Of a stretch of DNA of 64,000 nt, positions 26,465 to 35,455 are shown piece after piece. The translations under genes and the position numbers were made by a program. The notes under the pieces are model-generated. The model worked only from the letters and a program-made list of their open reading frames with translations. It had not been told where the DNA came from and did not search any database. The stretch is from WFQV01 sp964611145. GTDB lineage: Bacteria > Bacteroidota > Ignavibacteria > Ignavibacteriales > Melioribacteraceae. Positions within the stretch are counted from its first letter, which is position 1. The number at the start of each line of letters is the position of its first letter. Location of the stretch: contig CAZSYM010000004.1 in assembly GCA_964611145.1 (NCBI GenBank), forward strand, positions 46,915 through 110,914, written 5' to 3'.

Positions 26465-29400
26465 ATGAAAAAACTATCAGCAGTTTTAATGATGCTTGCT
26501 CTGCTTTTCACGGTGCGAGTGTCCGCGCAGGATACTTACGTCCGTCAAGCAGTAATTCCGGTACCGGATACTACCGAGGGCTTCGGTAGTGGCTTTGGTA
26601 ATATTGTAGCAGGCGTCGATTTTGACGGGGACGGTCAAGTCGAGATTTATGCCGTAAACGACGAATGGAACGATACCCCCGGCGAGGAAGTGCCGACTAT
26701 TTACAAGTATGAATTCGACGGCACAAATTGGACGGTCGTTTGGTCTGCCAAATTGGATTTCTCGGGACAGAATACTTGGCCCGCATTAGAAAAGGCGGAT
26801 CTGGATAACGATGGAAAACCTGAAATCGTTTGGGGCCCCGTTAATGCTCTTAGCGATGCCAATCCCAATCCTCCGCGTTTTGTTGTATTCGAGTATTCGG
26901 GTTCTGGCGATGCTATGGGAGTAGATGACGGTAGCGGAAATTATAAACCCAATGCCGTTTGGAATGCAAACGTTGCCGATAAAGAGGAAATGAGACCGAT
27001 TAAATGGGTCATCGGAGATTTTGACGGTGACGGCAGACAGGAAATCGCATGGGCTTCTCGTAAAGGGAACATTACTTTCGGCATTTGCTCGGTTGATAAT
27101 ATTCCCGATAACGGAGACGGCAGCGAAACCTGGACGATGGAATTTGCTGGCAATGATCCTAAAACTCAGTTTATTCGTCAAAGCAGACTTCCTTCGCCCG
27201 ACGGCGGTTTCGGTAATGTTGTTGCCGGTGTAGACTACGACGGCGACGGCTTGATGGATGTTTATGCTGTTAACAACGACTGGAGCGATGGTCCTAACGG
27301 AGAGTTGATTCCTACCCTTTACAAATATGAATTGGTAAACGACGCATTGGTATTGCGTTGGTCCACCGTTCTGCCCGGTGTTACTTTGCAAAACACATGG
27401 CCTGTGCTTTTGGCAGGTGACTGGGACGGCGACGGTAAGGGCGAAATTATTTGGTGCCCTGTAAATAATCTTGGCGATGGTAATGCTAATCCGCCGAGAA
27501 TCGTTGTTTATGAAACACCTGGCGATGGTTCCGATATAATGGGTATTGATAACGGCGATGGTACTTATCGTCCTAATGCCCAGTGGAATATGAATTTGCC
27601 TGATAACACCGAAATGCGTCCTTTCAATGGTGCTTTGGCTGATGTTACAGGTGACGGCAAGTTGGACTTTATCTTTACCGAAAGAAAAGCTCAATGGGGT
27701 TGGGGTGTTGTTGATGTAAGCGATATCCCTGACAATGGCGATGGAAGCGAGACATGGACTTTGGTTGACCATGGCGCCGAAGGAAATTATATGGGCTATA
27801 GCGATTTTACCATTATCGGTGGTAAAATTGCAATGTATGGCTCTAAAGCCAATCTTACTTTCTTACAGTATAATGCAGCAACCGCTAAATTCGATACGGT
27901 TGCAACTCAGAGTTTCGGTAAATCCTATCCATGGAGAACTTTCCAAACCGTAGATATTAATAACGATGGAACCGATGAAGCTATTACCGGTGTTTATTAC
28001 AGTGGCGACGCTAATTTCCCGACCGGAAGCGTTGTATTGTTTACCCAAGACGCCGACACCTTGGTTCCGCACTTAATCGCTTCTTTCAATGGAATGAGCC
28101 CGGATCATATAGCATCCCTCGAAGTAGGTGATATTGACGGTGACGGAAATGCAGATATCGTAATGGGCTTTAAATACAGCGATATGGTGGTTGATTTAGA
28201 GTATAACGGTACGGGCGATATTACCGACCCTGCAAGTTATACGTTGGATACATTGGATTTCGGTAGCACCGGCTTGGTTGGTAAGGGACAGGTTGACGTT
28301 TTGGCTCTTGCCGATATGGATGGCGATGGTGCCGATGAAGTATTTTACGCTGGCGTACCGCGTTCCATTGACGAAAACGTTGAGGATATGATTTACGGTA
28401 AATATGGAACTTGGACGGTTGACGGTACCTTCTGGGATATTGCTGTTGCAAATAATAAAATTTATGGTTTCCGTTATGCCGGTAAAATATTTACCTTCTT
28501 CTATGACCAGGGTGATTCCACATGGAAATACGGTCCTATCCAACACATGGATTATGGCGCTGTATTTAAGTCTGCAGGTTCGTTTGATATTGATGGCGAT
28601 GGACATCAAGAAATAATGTTCAGCGATTACAAAGGTAGTGGCGATGTTTATGTAATGAAAGAAGAAAACGGTGCAATGCAAATTCATGCTGTTGCTAATC
28701 TTTCTGGTCTGGGTGCAGGTAGATTGACAGGCGGAGCTGTCGGCGATGTCGATAAAGACGGCTTTGTTGATTTCTTTACCGGTTCCAGAGCAGATTCGGA
28801 TCCCATGAATGCCATCTGGAGAGTTGAATACAGAGGCGGGGATATTACTGATCCTAATAACTGGAATCCTGAAATTATCGACCATGATATAAACACTGTT
28901 GACGGTACACCACACGGTGGACAAATCGATGAAATTCGTATCGCGAATATGGATGCCGATAGCCTCTGCGAAGTTGTTTATTCCGGTATTCCGAGAGGCG
29001 GAAATCCGATTCCGATTGTTATTGTTGATATTCAACAAGTTACTGCAGAACCTATCGCCGACGTTAAGGTGGATGCAAACGGTGATTTCGTCCCTGATAG
29101 ATTGGGTGAAGAAGTAACTGTACAGGGTGTTGTTACTTCTCCAAGCTATTCTCCTTCTAGTTTGCTTGTTACAATTCAGGACGAAACAGCTGCGATTATG
29201 ATTTACCAGAGTGGTAATGATTCTATCCGTTATGAGATAGGTACTATCTTGCAAGTTACGGGCGAAGTAAGCCAATATAAAGGCTTGACAGAATTAAAGG
29301 TTACGGACCCTGCAAAAATTAATGCTTTGGGTCTTGGAACTGTTCCTGCACCTATTGAGGTTGACCTTGCAACTCTGAACGAGAAAGGTGAAGAGTATGA

Positions 29401-30328
29401 AGGTATGTTTATTAAGATTAACGGTGTAGGCAAGGAAGGAGATACCGCTTGGCCCGATTCCGGACACAGTGCTAAAATTTATCTAACTGATGGCTGGCAA
29501 TCATTCCCGATGTATCTTGATAGAGATACTCATTTGATGGATAATAATCCCGAACCTACATGGCCTGTTAATGTAATGGGAATTGTAGGACAATGGACGT
29601 CCAGCAGTACACCGGATAACGGTTATCAAATCTGGCCGCGCTTCTATAGCGATTTCGAGCAAAACGTTGATGTTGCTCCTAATCCGCATTTCTACTTTAC
29701 CACGTTCTTCCATGATAGCGTGGAAGGGAAGACCGTTTATGTTACCGATCCTGCTCATGATTATACATTACAATGGCATTCTGCCGTTGACCTTAACGGT
29801 GATCAATTGCTCTATCAAGTAGTTGTATTCGATGCTACTGGAAAAGAGCAAGATTATATGTCAACTGTCCCGACCGATACTTTCTATGCATTTACGGGGC
29901 AGGATTTGGTCGGCTGGCTTGCGGGTGCCGATTCCGGTGCAGTCATGGTAACTGTTAGGACCACCAGCAATAAGCCTTCCGAAGGTATTGTTGCAAGTGT
30001 GGATACTTTACACTTCTCTATCGTTGATAAGACAACGGGCGTAGAGGAAAGACTGATTCCGAAGAAGTTCTTCGTAGATCAAAACTATCCTAACCCGTTC
30101 AACCCCACAACGGTTATCCGCTTTGGATTGCCGAAAGATATGACCGTTGATCTGAGAGTTTATAATATTCTTGGTCAACAAGTTGCTACTTTGATTAGCG
30201 GTCAACATATGAAAGCCGGTGTTTATGAGAAATACTTCAATGCAAGTAATCTCGCAAGCGGTACCTATATCTATCGCTTACAAGCCGGTAACAAAGCGGT
30301 AACCAAGAAGATGATGCTTGTTAAGTAA
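26465..30328 (+). CDS. T9SS-exported FG-GAP repeat protein
   Basis: A 1287-residue secreted protein. The start at 26465 is chosen for its AGGAGG ribosome binding site and signal peptide (MKKLSAVLMMLALLF..., cut after VSAQ); an upstream in-frame ATG at 26420 is weaker. About eleven DxDxDG calcium-type motifs (for example DFDGDGQVE, DYDGDGLMD, DIDGDGHQE) mark FG-GAP/VCBS beta-propeller blades. Residues about 845-1010 look like OB-fold segments (EVTVQGVVTS, LQVTGEVSQYKGLTELKV). A T9SS type A domain follows from about 1207 (NYPNPFNPTT). Residues 25-230 and 236-441 are a tandem duplicate. Likely a calcium-stabilised cell-surface protein; ligand unknown. Confidence 0.92.
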   Translation: MKKLSAVLMMLALLFTVRVSAQDTYVRQAVIPVPDTTEGFGSGFGNIVAGVDFDGDGQVEIYAVNDEWNDTPGEEVPTIYKYEFDGTNWTVVWSAKLDFSGQNTWPALEKADLDNDGKPEIVWGPVNALSDANPNPPRFVVFEYSGSGDAMGVDDGSGNYKPNAVWNANVADKEEMRPIKWVIGDFDGDGRQEIAWASRKGNITFGICSVDNIPDNGDGSETWTMEFAGNDPKTQFIRQSRLPSPDGGFGNVVAGVDYDGDGLMDVYAVNNDWSDGPNGELIPTLYKYELVNDALVLRWSTVLPGVTLQNTWPVLLAGDWDGDGKGEIIWCPVNNLGDGNANPPRIVVYETPGDGSDIMGIDNGDGTYRPNAQWNMNLPDNTEMRPFNGALADVTGDGKLDFIFTERKAQWGWGVVDVSDIPDNGDGSETWTLVDHGAEGNYMGYSDFTIIGGKIAMYGSKANLTFLQYNAATAKFDTVATQSFGKSYPWRTFQTVDINNDGTDEAITGVYYSGDANFPTGSVVLFTQDADTLVPHLIASFNGMSPDHIASLEVGDIDGDGNADIVMGFKYSDMVVDLEYNGTGDITDPASYTLDTLDFGSTGLVGKGQVDVLALADMDGDGADEVFYAGVPRSIDENVEDMIYGKYGTWTVDGTFWDIAVANNKIYGFRYAGKIFTFFYDQGDSTWKYGPIQHMDYGAVFKSAGSFDIDGDGHQEIMFSDYKGSGDVYVMKEENGAMQIHAVANLSGLGAGRLTGGAVGDVDKDGFVDFFTGSRADSDPMNAIWRVEYRGGDITDPNNWNPEIIDHDINTVDGTPHGGQIDEIRIANMDADSLCEVVYSGIPRGGNPIPIVIVDIQQVTAEPIADVKVDANGDFVPDRLGEEVTVQGVVTSPSYSPSSLLVTIQDETAAIMIYQSGNDSIRYEIGTILQVTGEVSQYKGLTELKVTDPAKINALGLGTVPAPIEVDLATLNEKGEEYEGMFIKINGVGKEGDTAWPDSGHSAKIYLTDGWQSFPMYLDRDTHLMDNNPEPTWPVNVMGIVGQWTSSSTPDNGYQIWPRFYSDFEQNVDVAPNPHFYFTTFFHDSVEGKTVYVTDPAHDYTLQWHSAVDLNGDQLLYQVVVFDATGKEQDYMSTVPTDTFYAFTGQDLVGWLAGADSGAVMVTVRTTSNKPSEGIVASVDTLHFSIVDKTTGVEERLIPKKFFVDQNYPNPFNPTTVIRFGLPKDMTVDLRVYNILGQQVATLISGQHMKAGVYEKYFNASNLASGTYIYRLQAGNKAVTKKMMLVK
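26537..27154 (+). repeat. First copy of internal tandem duplication
   Basis: Encodes residues 25-230 of the FG-GAP protein. It begins YVRQ..IPVPD, continues FGNIVAGVDFDGDG and ends DNGDGSETWTM. Confidence 0.8.
27170..27777 (+). repeat. Second copy of internal tandem duplication
   Basis: Encodes residues 236 to about 438 of the same protein. It has the parallel segments FIRQ..LPSPD, FGNVVAGVDYDGDG, NTWPVLLAGDWDGDG and DNGDGSETWTL. The copies are clearly homologous but diverged at both DNA and protein level. Confidence 0.8.
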
Positions 30329-30357
30329 CAACACATCTTCATCATGGGAATAAATTT

Positions 30358-30384
30358 AGGCTGCCTTCGGGCAGCCTTTTTTAT
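30358..30384 (+). terminator. Intrinsic terminator of the FG-GAP gene
   Basis: An 8-bp stem (AGGCTGCC / GGCAGCCT) with a TTCG tetraloop and a T tract. Confidence 0.93.
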
Positions 30385-30473
30385 TTATGTTCTTCCCGCC
30401 CCAACTTTCGGAAAAAATTAAGTACAATTTTCTTATTTTAAACCGTTCTTTTTTTATTTGTGGAGAATTAGAA

Positions 30474-31007
30474 TTGACAAAACAGGAAGAAATATTATTC
30501 CTTTTGAGAACCTACGGAATAAAAGTGGGATGGCTGGCAAAAAAATTGGGGTTGCGTCAACACACTTTGGTCTATTTATTAAAGGAAAGCCCCAGAATTG
30601 ACGAGGATATTTACAATCGTATAAAAGAGATAATTGATAATTACCAGTTGGAGCTTGACCTTTTTAAAGAGGATGAAGAGGAATTGGATTTCTTCTCCGA
30701 AGAAAATTTGCGATTGGATATAGGAGAAAGAATTAGAATCTTTGCCAAAAGAAAATACGGTACGCTTCGCGCCTTGGCGGATGCGATGGGAATAAAACCC
30801 CAGCAGCTTCAACAATATATTAGCGGCAAAAGAGAACCGGGCACAAAAATTTTGAGAAGGCTTCTGAAGTTGGGATGCGATATCAATTGGATTCTAGGAG
30901 GAGCGGAAAGTTTGGAAAGTTATAAAGTTTATAAATTGGAGCAGGAGCTTAAAAGGTACGAAAATACCGTTGAGCAAATTAAACAGGCTTTGAAAAAACT
31001 CGAGTGA
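30474..31007 (+). CDS. Double helix-turn-helix (XRE-like) regulator
   Basis: A 177-residue protein. I start it at TTG 30474, because GGAG lies 8 bases upstream; the longer frame from 30387 would run through the preceding terminator. Two helix-turn-helix units are visible. The first, near residue 15-45, is VGWLAKKLGLRQHTLVYLLKES. The second, near residue 95-145, is LRALADAMGIKPQQLQQYISGKREPGTKIL, followed by GCDINWILGG, typical of XRE/Cro domains. A C-terminal helix may form a coiled coil. No sensor domain is seen. It is likely a DNA-binding regulator with unknown targets; the convergent flavoprotein gene is 7 bases away. Confidence 0.8.
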   Translation: MTKQEEILFLLRTYGIKVGWLAKKLGLRQHTLVYLLKESPRIDEDIYNRIKEIIDNYQLELDLFKEDEEELDFFSEENLRLDIGERIRIFAKRKYGTLRALADAMGIKPQQLQQYISGKREPGTKILRRLLKLGCDINWILGGAESLESYKVYKLEQELKRYENTVEQIKQALKKLE

Positions 31008-31014
31008 TTTTCCC

Positions 31015-31986
31015 CTAAATTCTTAGTCCTTTCAAAAATCTTTTTGCGAACAAAAGGGAGCCGAGACTATATTTCGCGATTGTTTTAATCGAATATTCTT
31101 TGTTCTCTGTTATCGCCTTTGCTGCCAAAATTCCGCTTTCGATTGCGGGAGCTATTCCTTCGCCCATGTCCAAAGTGGCGAGTCCTACTGCATCACCCAC
31201 AATAAAAGCGTTTCCTACTCTCGCTTTTTCAACATTGCTTCGTAAAAAATACGAGTATCCTTTCGCATTGAATTTGTGATTACGAACTAAACCTAATGTT
31301 TCCAACTTTTGTGTGAATTTCTCCCAGTAATATTTTATGTTTTTCCCATCTTGCTTTAAGCCTTCGAATGTTCCGCCCAAGCCTATGTTTAGATAACCGT
31401 TTGCTTTCGGAACATACCATGCATATCCTCGTAATTTTAAATCCCCGAACCACAGCAAACAGCGCTCCTCTTGCCAGTCGTATGGGAATTCTTCTTCCAT
31501 GGCGACTATTTTATTCACGTTCGAACGAGGATTGGCATTTGCAAAAAATGTTCTGTAAACGGGACAGTATGTCCCACCCGCGCCGATTAAATATTTACAC
31601 TTGTATTCTCCGTCAATGATGAATTCACCGTTCTTTTTTTGTATCTCCTTGACCTCGTGTTGAACTATTTTTACACCGGAGATTTCATGTAGCCAATTGT
31701 CGAATTCATATCGTCTGACTGAAAATTGTGTGGTGGGTAATGGAAAACGCAAGAGTCCAAAGTCGTAGTAAAGTTTGTCGAATTTCAAAATGCCGTATGG
31801 ATAATCAGACGGGGAAGTGTTTAATAAGCGAAAGACTTTCGGTGTAACCCACCCCGCGCAAAGTTTTACCCGTGGGAATTTTGCCTTGTCGAGAATTAAT
31901 ACTTCACGATTGTTTTTTTTTAGCTCCCACGCCGCGGCGGAGCCTGCAGGACCTCCTCCCACAATGATGATTTCGCTTTCTGTCAT
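31015..31986 (-). CDS. Geranylgeranyl-reductase-family FAD oxidoreductase
   Basis: A 323-residue flavoprotein starting at the ATG at 31986, which shares a base with the cfa stop (TAATG). The FAD dinucleotide motif GGGPAGSAAAWEL opens it. KAKFPRVKLCAGWV and the late VGDAVGLATLDMGEGIAPAIESG match the geranylgeranyl reductase group. Members saturate double bonds of isoprenoid chains (chlorophyll phytyl, archaeal lipids, menaquinone). The direct coupling to a cyclopropane-fatty-acid synthase points to a lipid substrate, so it could reduce a methylated or methylene fatty acid. Substrate not proven. Confidence 0.85.
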   Translation of the reverse strand: MTESEIIIVGGGPAGSAAAWELKKNNREVLILDKAKFPRVKLCAGWVTPKVFRLLNTSPSDYPYGILKFDKLYYDFGLLRFPLPTTQFSVRRYEFDNWLHEISGVKIVQHEVKEIQKKNGEFIIDGEYKCKYLIGAGGTYCPVYRTFFANANPRSNVNKIVAMEEEFPYDWQEERCLLWFGDLKLRGYAWYVPKANGYLNIGLGGTFEGLKQDGKNIKYYWEKFTQKLETLGLVRNHKFNAKGYSYFLRSNVEKARVGNAFIVGDAVGLATLDMGEGIAPAIESGILAAKAITENKEYSIKTIAKYSLGSLLFAKRFLKGLRI

Positions 31987-33104
31987 TAGCAAACTCTACC
32001 GGGTTGTTTCCTGCCGATATGTGTAAAGACGATTTGCCACAATTGAGTATCCCGCGAGCGGAAACCGGCAGCACTGCTGAGTAGATAAAAATCCCACATC
32101 CTTTTGAAACGTTCGTCGTACTTGCCTTTCAAATCGTCCCATGCTTCGTTTACGTTTTTATGCCACGCCATTAGAGTTTTGTCGTAGTCGGGTCCGAAAT
32201 TGTGCCAATCTTCCATTACGAAAAGTTTTTCCATCGCTTTACCCAATTGAGCCACGGAAGGCAGCATGCCGTTTGGAAAAATGTACTTTGTAATCCACGG
32301 ATTTGCCGTTGTGGCGCTATCGTTTCGCCCTATCGTATGTACAAAGCCAATACCATCGGGCTTAAGTGTCCGCTTGACGACTTCCATGTATGTGCGGTAA
32401 TTTTTGTAACCGACGTGTTCCATTATGCCGATGGATATCACACGGTCGTATTTGCCTTTTGCATTACGATAATCGTCGAAGTGAAATTCTACGGGCAAAT
32501 CTTTGTAACGTTCTTTTGCATACTCGTATTGGTTTTTCGAAATTGTAAAGCCGGTTACATGAACGCCGTATTTTTCCGCTGCATAGCCAGCGAAAGAACC
32601 GAAGCCACAGCCGAGTTCCAAAACGGTCATTCCTTCTTCCAATTCCAACTTCTTGCAAATCAATTCCAGCTTCGCTTCTTGTGCTTCGTCCAGATTCGAT
32701 GCGTTTTTCCAATAAGCGGAAGTGTAATTCATTCTTTTGTCCAACATGCGTTCGTACAAATCGTTTCCGATGTCGTAATGCTTTTCGCCCACTTCCTTTG
32801 CGCGGGAAATTTTCTGCAAGTTAAACATTTTGGAACGAAGGATGTGCAAAGCGATTTTCCAATTTCCTTTAATTTTCTCCTCGAGATTTGCAAGGGCGAG
32901 TTTTGTAATGAGCTCATCGAGTCGTTCCGCATCCCACCAGCCGTCCATGTAGGATTCGCCGAAGCCCAGAATGGCTTCGTTAATTACTCGCTTGTAAAAT
33001 CTTTCGTCGTGTACATGGATGTCGTAAGGTTTATTCCCGTTTATTTGAATGCCCGCTTGCTCGAAAAGTTCGGTGACAATCTTTTTTGCTTTTTTATCAG
33101 CCAT
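31986..33104 (-). CDS. cfa: Cyclopropane-fatty-acyl-phospholipid synthase
   Basis: A 372-residue SAM-dependent methyltransferase. The start at 33104 (MADKKAK) is chosen for its GAGGTG ribosome binding site; a GTG two codons earlier is possible. The N-terminal domain (HVHDERFYKRVINEAILGFGESYMDGWWD) and the central EKHYDIGNDLYE, LELGCGFG SAM loop and IMEHVG are typical of Cfa. It adds a methylene bridge, or a methyl group in some relatives, to unsaturated acyl chains of membrane lipids. Coupled by TAATG to a flavoprotein gene, so a two-step lipid modification is plausible. Cfa itself needs no flavoprotein partner. Confidence 0.93.
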   Translation of the reverse strand: MADKKAKKIVTELFEQAGIQINGNKPYDIHVHDERFYKRVINEAILGFGESYMDGWWDAERLDELITKLALANLEEKIKGNWKIALHILRSKMFNLQKISRAKEVGEKHYDIGNDLYERMLDKRMNYTSAYWKNASNLDEAQEAKLELICKKLELEEGMTVLELGCGFGSFAGYAAEKYGVHVTGFTISKNQYEYAKERYKDLPVEFHFDDYRNAKGKYDRVISIGIMEHVGYKNYRTYMEVVKRTLKPDGIGFVHTIGRNDSATTANPWITKYIFPNGMLPSVAQLGKAMEKLFVMEDWHNFGPDYDKTLMAWHKNVNEAWDDLKGKYDERFKRMWDFYLLSSAAGFRSRDTQLWQIVFTHIGRKQPGRVC

Positions 33105-33186
33105 GTTCACCTCACAGAAATTTTTAATTTCAAAAATAAATGTAATGAAAATGAGGTGAAGGAAAAAACGTTTGTTACCTTCAGGT

Positions 33187-33219
33187 TTTCTTTCAATTCG
33201 AAATCTTTTTCTAAATTTG
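33187..33219 (+). promoter_or_regulatory. Possible promoter of the PolX-PHP/apt operon
   Basis: TAAATTTG at 33212-33219 matches TAnnTTTG, about 32 bases before the ATG. The -33 box would be TTTC at 33187 or 33191, one base off TTTG. Weak support. Confidence 0.35.
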
Positions 33220-33251
33220 TAATTGAGTTCCGAATTTAATGAGTCGCAAAA

Positions 33252-34922
33252 ATGGATAAAAAAGATATAATAAAAGCGCTTGAGCTTTATGCCGATTTGT
33301 TAGAATTCCATGGCGAGAATCCTTTTAAAGTGAGAGCTTTTCGAAACGCTTCCTTTACGATACGTCGCTTGGAGGGCGATGTGAAAGAGATGATAAAGGA
33401 TGGGAGTATTAAGAGTGTAAAAGGTATAGGGAAAGGAATTCTTGCCTTTCTTGAGAGTTTCGTTTATGATGAAGAAAGCGCGGAACTAACCGATATTATT
33501 GCTAAAACTCCCGAGGGAATTTTGGAATTGCTTTCCCTTAAAGGATTAGGCGCTAAGAAAATTGCCTTTTTGCACGAATCTTTGGGAATAGAAAATCTTT
33601 TCGATTTGGAAAAGGCTTGTAAGGAAGGAAAGCTTTCCACATTAAAGGGTTTTGGAAAGAAAACGGAAGCCAAAATTCTTTCCCAGCTGGAAAAGTTAAA
33701 GGAGAGTAAAAGGTTTTTGTACCTGCATTCGGCGGATACGTTAATGAAAAATCTGCTCGAGCTTTTGCACAATATCCCGTCTGTTCAAAATTTGACGCCT
33801 GTTGGGGAATACCGCCGTGTAAGAGAGGTGATTTCTAAAATCGAGGTGCTCGTTTTGGCACGGTCAATAAAGGAATTTGCGGATGAAATTCGCGGAACGC
33901 TTGATATTATTGCTGAAGATAATAGTGACGGTTTCAAAACATTTTCTTGTGAATTCGGCGGGTTTGAGAAAAACGAAATTATCGTTGCGGAAAAGCAGAC
34001 TGTTTATGATGCTCTTTTGCTTGAGAAAACAGGCTCGGAAGATTTCTTGAACGAATTGGGATTGAAAAACAAGACCGGAGAGGAAGAGTTTTTTACGGAA
34101 AAAGGCTTGCCGTTTGTTATTCCCGAGATGCGAGAGAAAGAATATTTCTTGCTGCCGGAGAATTTGCGTAAGAATTCCGATTTAACTGTGGAGGGAATGA
34201 AAGGATTGTTGCATTTCCATACCACCTTTTCCGATGGCTTGAATAGTCTGGAGGAAATGTTGCAGGCTGCCGAGAAATCCGGTTTCGAGTACGCCGCTGT
34301 TTGCGACCATAGCCAAAATGCTTTTTATGCTAACGGACTTGAGCCGGAAAGGGTTTTTAAACAGAGAGAACTAATTGAAAAATTGCAAAAAGATTTTGCG
34401 ATAAAAATTCTGCACGGAATAGAAGTGGATATTTTGAGCGATGGCTCGTTGGATTATGACGAGAAAATTATGAAAGAATTTGATTTTGTCGTTGCCTCGA
34501 TTCATTCTAATTTCGGGATGAGCGAGGAAGCGATGACGGATAGAATTATTCGTGCAGTCGAGAATCCTTTCACCGATGTTTTGGCTCATCCCACAGGAAG
34601 ATTGCTTTTGCAAAGGGACGGTTATAAAGTTAATATCAAAAAGATTATCGATGCATGCGCTCGGAATTCCGTGGCTATCGAGATAAATGCAAATCCCTAT
34701 CGCCTCGACCTTGACTGGCGGAATATTTTTTATGCTCGGGAGAAAGGTTGCCTGTTCGCAATAAATCCCGATGCACATTCCGTTTCCCATATTGATTACA
34801 TTAAGTATGGAATAAAAATTGCTCGTAAAGGCGGAGTGCAAAAAAGGGAAGTTATAAATTTTTTTACGTATAAGGAATTCATTAATTTTCTAAACAGAAA
34901 GTTGAAACGATTTGAGGAGTAA
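33252..34922 (+). CDS. polX: PolX-family protein with PHP nuclease domain; polymerase site apparently lost
   Basis: A 556-residue protein with PolX layout. N-terminal helix-hairpin-helix motifs are at about 54-60 (SVKGIGKGI), 96-103 (LKGLGAKK) and 131-138 (LKGFGKKT). The polymerase fold follows, with TGS at 260-262. A PHP phosphoesterase domain spans about 318-545. PHP metal ligands look complete: HFHTTFSDG, CDHS, GIEVD, ASIHS, LAHPTGR and NPDAHS. The palm motif normally reading GS..RR...DID is here GEYRR (185-189) then KIEVL (196-200), so both catalytic aspartates and the glycine-serine are missing. It is probably a nuclease or DNA end-processing protein without polymerase activity. The apt gene follows directly. 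Confidence 0.85.
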   Translation: MDKKDIIKALELYADLLEFHGENPFKVRAFRNASFTIRRLEGDVKEMIKDGSIKSVKGIGKGILAFLESFVYDEESAELTDIIAKTPEGILELLSLKGLGAKKIAFLHESLGIENLFDLEKACKEGKLSTLKGFGKKTEAKILSQLEKLKESKRFLYLHSADTLMKNLLELLHNIPSVQNLTPVGEYRRVREVISKIEVLVLARSIKEFADEIRGTLDIIAEDNSDGFKTFSCEFGGFEKNEIIVAEKQTVYDALLLEKTGSEDFLNELGLKNKTGEEEFFTEKGLPFVIPEMREKEYFLLPENLRKNSDLTVEGMKGLLHFHTTFSDGLNSLEEMLQAAEKSGFEYAAVCDHSQNAFYANGLEPERVFKQRELIEKLQKDFAIKILHGIEVDILSDGSLDYDEKIMKEFDFVVASIHSNFGMSEEAMTDRIIRAVENPFTDVLAHPTGRLLLQRDGYKVNIKKIIDACARNSVAIEINANPYRLDLDWRNIFYAREKGCLFAINPDAHSVSHIDYIKYGIKIARKGGVQKREVINFFTYKEFINFLNRKLKRFEE

Positions 34923-34923
34923 A

Positions 34924-35445
34924 ATGGAACTCAAAAGTTTAATTCGCGATGTACCGAATTTCCCCAAAGAAGGAATTATTTTCAAAGACATTACCACATT
35001 GTTGAAAAATCCCGAGGGTTTTCAAAACGCTTTGGAACGCCTTTATTTATTGAGCAAGGACAAGGGTATTCAGAAAGTTGTCGGGATTGAATCGCGTGGA
35101 TTTATCCTGGGTGGAGCGCTTGCGGCTAAACTTGGTGTGGGATTCGTACCGATACGTAAGCCGGGCAAACTTCCCGCCGAAACGTTGAGCGAAACTTATT
35201 CGCTTGAGTATGGAGAGGATACAATTGAAATTCATAAGGATGCGATAGCACCGGGAGAAAATGTTTTGCTTCATGATGACCTGCTTGCTACGGGGGGAAC
35301 AATGAAAGCGGCGGCAAATTTGGTGGAGCAACTCGGAGGGAAGGTCGTGCAAATTTCTTTCCTTATTGAACTGGATTTTTTGAAAGGGAGACGCTTGCTT
35401 GAGGATTATGAGGTACACGCCTTGATTCACTACGATGCCGAGTGA
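34924..35445 (+). CDS. apt: Adenine phosphoribosyltransferase
   Basis: A 173-residue enzyme started at 34924, after a GAGGAG ribosome binding site that overlaps the end of the polX gene. It converts adenine and PRPP to AMP in purine salvage. The PRPP loop is VLLHDDLLATGGT and the flexible-loop segment is VPIRKPGKLPAETLSE. FKDITTLLKNP near the N-terminus is diagnostic. Length is normal. It probably shares a promoter with polX. Confidence 0.97.
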   Translation: MELKSLIRDVPNFPKEGIIFKDITTLLKNPEGFQNALERLYLLSKDKGIQKVVGIESRGFILGGALAAKLGVGFVPIRKPGKLPAETLSETYSLEYGEDTIEIHKDAIAPGENVLLHDDLLATGGTMKAAANLVEQLGGKVVQISFLIELDFLKGRRLLEDYEVHALIHYDAE

Positions 35446-35455
35446 ACGATTTGAT

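Noticed and set aside
26786..27772. Possible CRISPR or direct-repeat array in the DGDG-rich part of the FG-GAP gene
   Set aside because: The repeats are coding calcium motifs of varying sequence and spacing, not identical repeats with spacers.
28196..29275. A 359-codon frame, and a 328-codon one at 26786-27772, opposite the FG-GAP gene
   Set aside because: They mirror the repetitive codons of the propeller gene; their Asn/Ile/Arg-rich translation has no domain.
30387..30473. Upstream extension of the HTH regulator from an ATG at 30387
   Set aside because: It begins inside the tail of a strong terminator and has no ribosome binding site; the TTG at 30474 has one.
32202..33239. A 345-codon frame opposite cfa
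   Set aside because: Antisense shadow rich in Phe/Cys, no signal or domain, and cfa is unmistakable.
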